64,000 bases of DNA from contig NC_013204.1 of the NCBI RefSeq assembly GCF_000024265.1, forward strand, positions 3,337,001 to 3,401,000, read 5' to 3'. The notes beneath the pieces are model-generated. The model did not search any database, had not been told where the DNA came from, and worked only from the letters and a program-made list of their open reading frames with translations. This DNA is from Eggerthella lenta DSM 2243. Lineage in GTDB: Bacteria > Actinomycetota > Coriobacteriia > Coriobacteriales > Eggerthellaceae. The position numbers and the translations under genes are program-made. Shown one piece after another: positions 1 through 6,878 of the stretch (positions are counted from its first letter, which is position 1; the number at the start of each line of letters is the position of its first letter).

Positions 1-725
1 GCGGCAAGGTCGTCGATGGTCAAATGGTAGACGCGCATGAGCTTCGTCGTGCGGTTTTCGGCGAGGTCGTCCAGCCCGGTGCGCAGCATGTCGCGAATCA
101 CGTCCGCATAGGGAAGGCCGTCGTCGATTTGCAGCGCAAGGCATTCGGCCAGATCGCGCGCGCCCACGCCGCGAGGCGACAGCTGCTGCACGAGCTCGAG
201 CAGCCGCTGGCCGTCCTCTATCGAGCGCCCCGCTTCGGCGCAGAGCGCATGCATGCTGCCGGAGAAGTACCCGTCGTCGTCGATGTTCTCGATAAGGGCG
301 TCGAGCAGAGCGCGGTCCTCTTCGCCGACGCGCACGCCCGTCAGCTGCATGCGCACATGGCTGTGCAGCGTTTCCGTTTGAGAGCACTCGTCGCGCAGAC
401 GGGCCAGGTCGAACCCGCGGGCATCCCAGGCGATCGCCGACGGCGGGCGCGCATCGAACCCCTCGGCAGCCGTTTCGGCATCGGCCGCAGCGTCGCCGTC
501 CTCCTCGTCGGGCAGCTCCTCGAACGAGAGGGAACCGTGATCGTAGTCGAAATCGAGCAAGGGGTTGCGCTCCACCAGGTCGCGCACGTACGCGTCCAGG
601 CGCGCGACCGGCAGCGACAGCACCTCGAGGCCCTGGATGGCCGTGGGAGCGAAATGCTGCTTGGTCCGCACCGAGACGTTGGAGCGCGCCTCCATGCGTA
701 CGGCTTGGCTCGGACAATCCGACAT
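1..725 (-). CDS. rpoN: RNA polymerase sigma-54 factor, C-terminus beyond window
   Basis: Alternative sigma factor that directs RNA polymerase to -24/-12 promoters and needs enhancer-binding ATPases. Only the first 241 codons are visible; the DNA-binding C-terminus (HTH and RpoN box) lies beyond base 1. Residues 51-57 read VERNPLL, the typical end of region I. An acidic region II-like stretch follows (about 66-90), then a core-binding domain with SPRGVGARDLAECL starting at residue 183, a hallmark of the family. The ATG at 725 follows a G-rich Shine-Dalgarno (GGGGG) about 5 bases upstream. The region I glutamine content is low for the family. The gene is transcribed divergently from the GNAT gene, with its own promoter at 850-878. 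Family assignment is strong; the activators it serves are not visible here. Confidence 0.9.
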   Translation of the reverse strand, partial: MSDCPSQAVRMEARSNVSVRTKQHFAPTAIQGLEVLSLPVARLDAYVRDLVERNPLLDFDYDHGSLSFEELPDEEDGDAAADAETAAEGFDARPPSAIAWDARGFDLARLRDECSQTETLHSHVRMQLTGVRVGEEDRALLDALIENIDDDGYFSGSMHALCAEAGRSIEDGQRLLELVQQLSPRGVGARDLAECLALQIDDGLPYADVIRDMLRTGLDDLAENRTTKLMRVYHLTIDDLA

Positions 726-849
726 GCAACCCCCTTGCTGCGACGCGCTTCGGCCGCTTTCCCTCGACAGCCGCGCGATTTCACCGACGAGCGGTGCTCA
801 TGCTCTCATTTTAAGATGATTCCGTGAAATTTTCAACCAATTATGCGAT

Positions 850-878
850 ATTATAAACTCTAGCACGATTTTTGCTAA
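850..878 (-). promoter_or_regulatory. Probable sigma-70 promoter of rpoN
   Basis: On the minus strand TTAGCA (878-873) and TATAAT (855-850) are separated by exactly 17 bases. The implied transcript starts near 843 and has a leader of about 118 nt before the rpoN ATG at 725. The surrounding 120 bases are markedly AT-rich compared with the flanking genes. Confidence 0.55.
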
Positions 879-921
879 TTGTTTTACTAATCTATGGAGA
901 AAGCTCAGGAAGGACCCCTTC

Positions 922-1350
922 ATGACGTGCGATCCATCAACCCCCACCATCCGCGAAGCTACCCAGCAGGACGCCGCCGCCATCGCGCGCCTGGCCGAAG
1001 ACGCCGGCATGGGCACGCTCACCCCGCGCGGAACGTCGTACGTCGCGCTGGACGGGGACCGCATCGTCGGGTTCATCCGCATCGTCGAAGCCGAAGGCGA
1101 TCGGTACGTCAGCCCCATCGTGGTGGACCCGCAGGCGCGCAGGCTGGGCGTGGGACGCGCGCTCATGCAGGACGCTCGGACACGCTACGGCGCGCTGCTG
1201 TTCGTCGCACGCGGCCCGGCGGTTCCGTTCTACACGGCGCTGGGATGCGAGCAGGTAGAGCGCGAGCGCATTTCGCCCGACCTCGGCGAAGACTGCGACA
1301 CCTGCCCCGATTTCGCCGCCTGCCGCCCCGTCCCCATGATCTACCGGTAA
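922..1350 (+). CDS. GNAT-family N-acetyltransferase
   Basis: A 142-residue single-domain acetyltransferase that should move an acetyl group from acetyl-CoA to an unidentified amine. The acetyl-CoA pyrophosphate loop is visible as ARRLGVGRALM near residue 72, followed by the usual strand and a 'VPFYTALGC' motif in the C-terminal half. The last 20 residues contain three cysteines (CDTCPDFAAC), which could bind a metal; this is unusual for a small GNAT. The ATG at 922 follows AGGAAGGA by a short spacer. It stands alone, divergent from rpoN, with a strong terminator immediately after the stop. The substrate cannot be predicted. Confidence 0.85.
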   Translation: MTCDPSTPTIREATQQDAAAIARLAEDAGMGTLTPRGTSYVALDGDRIVGFIRIVEAEGDRYVSPIVVDPQARRLGVGRALMQDARTRYGALLFVARGPAVPFYTALGCEQVERERISPDLGEDCDTCPDFAACRPVPMIYR

Positions 1351-1388
1351 CGTCCTGAAGGGGGTCGCCCCCCCCTCAGGACGGTTTT
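1351..1388 (+). terminator. Rho-independent terminator after GNAT gene
   Basis: The 8-bp stem CGTCCTGA (1351-1358) / TCAGGACG (1376-1383), with a GC-rich inner stem, is followed by TTTT. The stop codon of the acetyltransferase directly abuts it. It also separates this gene from the convergent operon ending at 1398. Confidence 0.8.
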
Positions 1389-1397
1389 GCGAACGAC

Positions 1398-2195
1398 CTA
1401 GCGCGGGTTCTTCGCTTGCGGCGCGGGATCGGCGGGGCCGGCGTAGGTCTGCACGATGCCCGCGTAGGTGCGCGCCTCGTCGCCGACCACTTCGAGGCCG
1501 GTGTCCATCCAGTTGCGGCGGCGGATGGCCACGAGCGCCCAATCCTTCGCCGAGCCCTTGATGTAGTTCTTATCGTTCGGCTCGCCCTTCGTCCACAGCT
1601 CGCCCGACGGAAGCGTCAGCTCCAGGTACATCGGGATCTCGGAATCGAACGCGAGCCCGTTCACGTTGTACATGTTAGGACGGCCCTGCCACGAAAGGAA
1701 CAGCGTGGACGTGATGCGTTCCTTCACCACAGGGTCGATGCCGAGCGCATCGTAGAGGTCCACGCTGTGCGCCCACAGCTCCATGAGGCGCGCCGACGCG
1801 AGCGACCGCACGGACATGTGCGGGATGCCTGCCGCCCACGGCACGCGGCCCTTCGGGCCCAGCTCCAGGAAGGATGCCGTCATGAGCGTGCGCTGCTCGC
1901 GCCACCAGTTCAGGATGTCGGCGCCGCTTCGGTCGCGAAACGCCATGACGTGGTAGTGCTCGTCCTGCTCGGATGCCGCATCGGCCACGGCGTTCACGCT
2001 CTCGCCGCGCCCGGCCAGCAGCTCCACCGCGCAGTAGTCGAAGAACGCGATATGGCAGATGACGTCCTTGAACGTCCAGGTGGTGCAGTACGACGCCATG
2101 CGGTTCCAGTCGTCCTCGGTGAAGTCCGCCACGAGGGCGTCGACCAGCGCCTGCTCGGCGATAAGGTCGTCCACGGGATTGAAGATTTCAGGCAT
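1398..2195 (-). CDS. TIGR03084-like putative metal-binding protein (DinB / maleylpyruvate isomerase fold)
   Basis: Last gene of the seven-gene CoA operon, 265 residues. The sequence resembles the TIGR03084 branch of the DinB/maleylpyruvate-isomerase superfamily: an N-terminal four-helix bundle with a CHIAFFD segment near residue 46 (the histidine would be a metal ligand), an ELWAHSVDLYDALG helix (about residue 138) holding a second candidate histidine, and a C-terminal beta-rich segment. Members elsewhere are found with acyl-CoA dehydrogenases and CoA transferases, as here; their reaction is not established. The ATG at 2195 follows AAAGGA. It begins 13 bases after the acyl-CoA dehydrogenase stop, so the two are likely cotranslated. 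Assignment is to family only. Confidence 0.7.
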   Translation of the reverse strand: MPEIFNPVDDLIAEQALVDALVADFTEDDWNRMASYCTTWTFKDVICHIAFFDYCAVELLAGRGESVNAVADAASEQDEHYHVMAFRDRSGADILNWWREQRTLMTASFLELGPKGRVPWAAGIPHMSVRSLASARLMELWAHSVDLYDALGIDPVVKERITSTLFLSWQGRPNMYNVNGLAFDSEIPMYLELTLPSGELWTKGEPNDKNYIKGSAKDWALVAIRRRNWMDTGLEVVGDEARTYAGIVQTYAGPADPAPQAKNPR

Positions 2196-2208
2196 GATGA
2201 AGTCCTTT

Positions 2209-3384
2209 CTATTCCTGGAATTGCTTCTGGATCGCTCGGCCGGCGATGTGGATCATGATCTCGTCGGTGCCGGCTCCGATGCGGTAGACGCGCTGGTCGC
2301 GCCACAGGCGCGAGATGCGGCAGTCCTTCGTGTAGCCGATGCCGCCCATCACCTGCAGCGCGGTGTCGCACACCTCGAAGGCGGCGCGGCCGCAGTACAG
2401 CTTCGCCACGGCGGAATCGATCTGCACCGACTCGCCGTTGTCGATCTTCCAGGCCGTCTTGTACACCCAGTTGCGCATGTTCTCGATCTTCAGGTACATG
2501 TCGGTGATGTGCTCTTGGATGAGCTGGTTCTTGCCGATGGGCTTGCCGAACTGGATGCGCTGGGTGGCGTAACGCACCGCGTCCTCGAAGGCGCACTGGG
2601 CCGCGCCGAGCGATTGGGCGCATGCGATGAGGCGCTCCACCTCGAAGTTCACCATGGCCTGCATGAAGCCGTTGCCCTCGACGCCCACGAGGTCCTTCTC
2701 CTCCAGCTCCACGTCCTGCATGTGCAGCTCGCAGGTGTTGCCCATGTTCCAGCCGATCTTCTCCAACGGCTCGATGGAGATGCCCTGAGCCAGGTTGCCC
2801 TCGTCGTCGTGCAGCGGCACCCACCACATGGAGAAGCGGGAGCGGTTGGCGCGATCCTCGGGATCGTCGTCGGCATCGCGCGCCACGCATAGCATGTACT
2901 TGGAGTTCACGGCGTTCGTCATGAACGATTTGCTGCCGTTCAGGTACACCTTGCCGTCGCGGCGCTGGTACGTGCTGGCCAGCGACGAGCTGTCGGAGCC
3001 CGCGCCCGGCTCGGTGAAGCCCAGCACGAAACCGGGCTTGCCTGCCATGACCTCGGCGAAGCACTGCTCCTGCTGTTCGGGCGTGCCGTACTCCGTCATG
3101 TCCTTGAGCGCGCACAGGTTGCCGTACACGTAGATGGGCGCGCCGTTCTTGCAGATGCGCTCGGACACCAGCATGAGCGTGGTCACGTCCACCGGGGTGC
3201 CGCCGAACTTCTCGTCGACGCCCAGCATCTGGAAGCCGTTCTCCAGCAGCGCGTCGGTGAACTCCTGGGGCCACACGTGCTTCTCGTCGCACTCCTTGAA
3301 ATACTGCTCGGTGCCGTAGCGCTCCATGAGCTCGTCGACGCTGTCGAGCAGCAGCTGCTGCTCATCGGTCAAGCTGAAATCCAT
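2209..3384 (-). CDS. Acyl-CoA dehydrogenase (CaiA-like)
   Basis: FAD-dependent flavoprotein of 391 residues that should oxidise or, in the CaiA direction, reduce an acyl-CoA/enoyl-CoA pair using electron-transfer flavoprotein. Visible motifs are FTEPGAGSDSSS (residues 123-134, FAD/substrate binding), QFGKPIGKNQLIQEHI (from 278), and the C-terminal MGGIGYT and RIGAGTDEIM blocks. The glutamate usual at the C-terminal active-site position is replaced by Ala371, while Glu250 in NFEVERL matches the helix-G glutamate used by isovaleryl- and long-chain dehydrogenases. No ETF genes are in the window. The ATG at 3384 follows AAGGAAAGGAA. It sits between the ligase fusion and the TIGR03084 gene in one operon. 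Confidence 0.9.
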   Translation of the reverse strand: MDFSLTDEQQLLLDSVDELMERYGTEQYFKECDEKHVWPQEFTDALLENGFQMLGVDEKFGGTPVDVTTLMLVSERICKNGAPIYVYGNLCALKDMTEYGTPEQQEQCFAEVMAGKPGFVLGFTEPGAGSDSSSLASTYQRRDGKVYLNGSKSFMTNAVNSKYMLCVARDADDDPEDRANRSRFSMWWVPLHDDEGNLAQGISIEPLEKIGWNMGNTCELHMQDVELEEKDLVGVEGNGFMQAMVNFEVERLIACAQSLGAAQCAFEDAVRYATQRIQFGKPIGKNQLIQEHITDMYLKIENMRNWVYKTAWKIDNGESVQIDSAVAKLYCGRAAFEVCDTALQVMGGIGYTKDCRISRLWRDQRVYRIGAGTDEIMIHIAGRAIQKQFQE

Positions 3385-3411
3385 CCCGTCGTTCCTTTCC
3401 TTCGGTTCTCC

Positions 3412-6000
3412 CTAGCGTTGCTCCATGAAATACCGGTAGGCATCCCCGGCGCGCTCCCTGCGCACCCTGCCTTCGCCCATCAGATGGTCGAGGTGGGCCA
3501 GCGTTTCGCACACGACGATCCACCGCTGGATGATGGGTATCTCCTCCCAAGCGGCATGCGGAATGTTCCACGTGATGGACTTAGCAAGTTCCGTGCCAGT
3601 CATGCCGGGGCGCTCCTCGAGCTGCGCGGCGATCTCGTCGAGCCGCTGCCGATGATGCCGCTGCAGCCAGGCGATGCGCTCGGGCATGGCCTCGGCCTGG
3701 CGCCGAGGGTCGACGAACCCGTGCCCCATGCAGGCGAACTCCATCGGCAACTGCGCCACCTTGTCCAAGCTGCGCAGGTAGTCGCCCAGGGAATCCGCCT
3801 CGCCGGGGAACGGCGCCATGTTGGGCGAGCTGTTCATCAGCACGTGGTCGCCGAAGAACATGATCTTCTGATCGGGCAGGTACAGGCATTGGTGGCCCGG
3901 CGTGTGCCCCGGCGTGTCGACGGCGCGCATCCGGTAGCCGCCGTAGCGCAGCTCGTCCCCGTCGGCCAGGTTCGCGAAACGCTCCGGCATGGGCCACTCC
4001 ACGCGCGGGATGAGGCATGCGTCGGTGCGTTCCAGCTCGTCCAGCTCGTCCGGCGGAAACCCCTCGCACGAAAGCCGCGCCTTCACCGTGCCGCGATACG
4101 AGCTGGCGCCGCGGCCGCGGAACAGCTCTTCGTCGCGCGCGCTCAGGTATACACGCGTGTCTTCGTGCGCGATGGCCGCGATCAGACCCAGATGATCGAT
4201 GTGGAAGTGCGTGGCGAACACATCGGTGCGCGCCATGTCAACGCGCAGATCCTGCAGCGCCGAGCGCAGCACCTCGTACGACGCCTCGTGGCTGACGCCG
4301 GTATCGACCAGCAGGTTGCGCTCGTCGGTGGCGATGAGGTAGGCGTTCGTGTAGCCGATGGGCGTGCCGCCCGAGTAGGGCACCTGGATGAGGTGGATGT
4401 CGGGATCGCTGCGAAGCTTCTCGTGGTGGCGCGGCGCGGCCTGCTCCTTGCGCTCGTCGAAGTACGCCACGATACCCTGTTTGCGCACCTTGCCCGCGCT
4501 GTCGCGCTTCATGTCGTCCATGAACACCACGTAGCGGGGCTTCTTATAACTGGAAATATGGTTCTTGCAGTGCGTTTGCACCTCGGCGGCCGTGAGGTTC
4601 GAGCCCTCGCGCGGCTGGATGACGGCGGCCACGGCCTCCCCCATCACCGGGTCGCTCGTGCCGAACACGAGGCAGTCGTCGATGGCGGGGTGCGTGCGCA
4701 GCACGTTCTCCACCTCGGCGACGAACACGTTCTCGCCGCCCGATTTGATCATATCCTTCTTGCGCGACCGCACGTAGTAGTACCCATCCGCATCGCGCAT
4801 CATGAGGTCGCCCGTGCGCAGCCAGCCGTCGGGCGTGAACGCCTCGTCGGTCAGGTCGGGCTGGCCGTAGTAGCCCTGCATCACCGACCGCGACCGGAAC
4901 AGAGCCTCCCCCACTTCGCCGTCGGGTACCTCGTTGCCGTCCTCGTCCACCACCTTCATCTCCACGTGCTTCATCGGCCGCCCCACGCTCTCCAGCAGGG
5001 GCGAATCGGCCTCCAGCATGGCGCGCGTGATCTTCAGGCTGCTGCCGGCGCCGCTTTCCGACTGTCCCCAGCCGTAATTGAGCACCGCGTTGGGGAACTT
5101 GTCGTAGATGGCTTGGATGATGGGCTTCGTGGTGGCTCCGGCCGCGCTTTGCACGAGCCGCACCGAGCTGAGGTCGCACTGGTCGATGGTGGGGCACCGC
5201 AGAAGGCGCAGGTACGTGGTAGGCGGCAGCAAGATCATGTACGTCACGCGGTAGAACTCGATGAAATGGAGGATCTGCTCGGCGTTGAACGCCTCGCAGA
5301 TGACCAGCGTCGCCCCGGCCGCGAACGCGATGGTGAACCAGCTGTGGCCGCCGTGGTGCTCCAGCGGGCACTGGATGAGCACCACGTTGTCGGGATCGTC
5401 GCCGATGCCGTTGGAGTCCATGATGGCGTCGAGCTCCACGAGGTCGGCGCCATGGGTGCGTGCGGCTCCTTTCGGCAGGCCCGTGGAGCCGCCCGTGTAT
5501 TGGATGCGCGACAAGGCGTCCGCGTCGCGGAACAGCGGGGGCTCGGCGGTGCCGCGCCCGGCGCACGCGCGCTCCAAATCGAGCGCGCCGGGCACGTCCC
5601 CGCCTGCGCTGGCCAGCGCCACGTCGGACGTGAACGATTGCGCCGCCTCGGCAACCGATGCGGCGAACTGGCTGGCGAACACGAGCACCTCGGCCCCGCT
5701 GGCATTCACCAGATAGGCGACCTCGCGCGGGATGAGCTTGTAGTTCAGCGGCACGACCACCGCCCCGATCTTCTGGACGGCGTAGTACAGCTCGAGGAGC
5801 TCGGGGCAGTTCGGCAGCAGGTAGGCCACGCGATCGCCCGGCCGCACGCCCAAATCGCAGGTGAGCACGCCGGCCATCTGGTTGATGCGATCGTTCATGG
5901 CGCGGTAGGTGATCTCGCGTCCGTCGAACACGACGGCCGTTTTATCGGGATGCGCCCGAACGCTCGCCAAGAACGGTTCCGCTACGTTGTACTGGGCCAT
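3412..6000 (-). CDS. Acyl-CoA ligase fused to metallo-beta-lactamase-fold hydrolase
   Basis: An 862-residue two-domain protein. Residues 1 to about 520 form an AMP-dependent acyl-CoA synthetase of the CaiC/BaiB type: P-loop YTGGSTGLPKG at 168-178, GWLRTGD at 392-398, and the A10 lysine at 504 in SAGKVRK. From about 535 a complete MBL domain follows: HFHIDH at 598-603, a later DTPGHTPGH, FFGDH and MGHGF, which together supply the full dinuclear metal site, then a C-terminal winged-helix-like tail as in LACTB2 proteins. Ligase and MBL proteins are normally separate, so the fusion suggests that activation and hydrolysis (perhaps of the CoA thioester) are coupled. The reading frame is uninterrupted and the ATG follows AAGGTGA. 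The substrate is unknown. Confidence 0.9.
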   Translation of the reverse strand: MAQYNVAEPFLASVRAHPDKTAVVFDGREITYRAMNDRINQMAGVLTCDLGVRPGDRVAYLLPNCPELLELYYAVQKIGAVVVPLNYKLIPREVAYLVNASGAEVLVFASQFAASVAEAAQSFTSDVALASAGGDVPGALDLERACAGRGTAEPPLFRDADALSRIQYTGGSTGLPKGAARTHGADLVELDAIMDSNGIGDDPDNVVLIQCPLEHHGGHSWFTIAFAAGATLVICEAFNAEQILHFIEFYRVTYMILLPPTTYLRLLRCPTIDQCDLSSVRLVQSAAGATTKPIIQAIYDKFPNAVLNYGWGQSESGAGSSLKITRAMLEADSPLLESVGRPMKHVEMKVVDEDGNEVPDGEVGEALFRSRSVMQGYYGQPDLTDEAFTPDGWLRTGDLMMRDADGYYYVRSRKKDMIKSGGENVFVAEVENVLRTHPAIDDCLVFGTSDPVMGEAVAAVIQPREGSNLTAAEVQTHCKNHISSYKKPRYVVFMDDMKRDSAGKVRKQGIVAYFDERKEQAAPRHHEKLRSDPDIHLIQVPYSGGTPIGYTNAYLIATDERNLLVDTGVSHEASYEVLRSALQDLRVDMARTDVFATHFHIDHLGLIAAIAHEDTRVYLSARDEELFRGRGASSYRGTVKARLSCEGFPPDELDELERTDACLIPRVEWPMPERFANLADGDELRYGGYRMRAVDTPGHTPGHQCLYLPDQKIMFFGDHVLMNSSPNMAPFPGEADSLGDYLRSLDKVAQLPMEFACMGHGFVDPRRQAEAMPERIAWLQRHHRQRLDEIAAQLEERPGMTGTELAKSITWNIPHAAWEEIPIIQRWIVVCETLAHLDHLMGEGRVRRERAGDAYRYFMEQR

Positions 6001-6021
6001 ATCGTCTCACCTTCGCAGGGT

Positions 6022-6864
6022 TCAGCGGGCAAATTTCTCCATGGTGGCGGCGTACGCCTTCGTGGTCGTGCAGAACGGCGACGCCGTCGATTCGGCTTCC
6101 AGGCACGCTTCCAGGTTGCCGTCGGCCAGCGCGTTCATGATGTTCTTCGTGAGATGGATGGACGCGTCGGGCATCCCCGCCAGCTGGCGCGCGAACCACA
6201 GCGTGTCGGCTTCGAGCGTTTCCGTCGGGAACACGCGGTTCACCACGCCCCAGTCGTACAGCTGGAGCGCGGGGATCTTGCCGCCGAAGAACAGCAGCTC
6301 TTTGGCGCGCTGCGGCCCCACCAGGTCGGGCAGCAGCTTCATCATGCCCATCTCGGGCACGATGCCGATCTGGCAGAACGCCGGCACGAACAGCGCGCGC
6401 TCGGACGCGCACACGAGGTCGGAGGCGCACACGAGCGCGAACGCCCCGCCCACGGCGTAGCCGTCCACCATCGCGACCACCGGCTTCGACATCGTGCGGA
6501 TGGTGCGAACCACGGCCAAGTACCGGCGCAGCGTCTTGCGCGCGCCCTCGGGGCCCGGTTCGAGGGCGGGCCCCTGGTCGAGATCGCCGCCGCTCGAGAA
6601 ATCGTCGCCAGCGCCGCGCAACACCACCACGCGCACGCCGTCGTCGACGTCCGCCGCGCGCAGCAGCGCGTCCAGCTTGGTCATCATCTCGCCGGACAGG
6701 GCGTTCTTCTTGCGCGGCTGGTTCAGGTAGACGACCTCGATGCCGCCTTCGAGACGTTCGGCGTACACGACGTCGCGCTCGGGAGCGCAGGCGAAGGACG
6801 CGTCGGCTCCGACGGCTTCGGCTGCTTCGCTTGGGATGATGGGTCGTTCGGTTATGACACTCAC
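6022..6864 (-). CDS. Enoyl-CoA hydratase/isomerase family protein (crotonase fold)
   Basis: A 280-residue crotonase. The oxyanion-hole segments are visible as FSSGGDLD and DGYAVGGAFALV. The position of the first catalytic glutamate of classical crotonase (in PEILIG) reads PAFCQIG, so it appears to be alanine. A glutamate instead occurs in GIVPEMG, the position used by CaiD-type dehydratases and some isomerases, so simple hydration of short enoyl-CoAs is less likely than a specialised dehydratase or isomerase role. The GTG at 6864 is the start because GGAGAGGAAA precedes it and because the upstream in-frame sequence overlaps the reductase gene. It lies 14 bases after the OYE reductase and 21 bases before the ligase fusion. 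Confidence 0.85.
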   Translation of the reverse strand: MSVITERPIIPSEAAEAVGADASFACAPERDVVYAERLEGGIEVVYLNQPRKKNALSGEMMTKLDALLRAADVDDGVRVVVLRGAGDDFSSGGDLDQGPALEPGPEGARKTLRRYLAVVRTIRTMSKPVVAMVDGYAVGGAFALVCASDLVCASERALFVPAFCQIGIVPEMGMMKLLPDLVGPQRAKELLFFGGKIPALQLYDWGVVNRVFPTETLEADTLWFARQLAGMPDASIHLTKNIMNALADGNLEACLEAESTASPFCTTTKAYAATMEKFAR

Positions 6865-6878
6865 TCGCGTTTCCTCTC

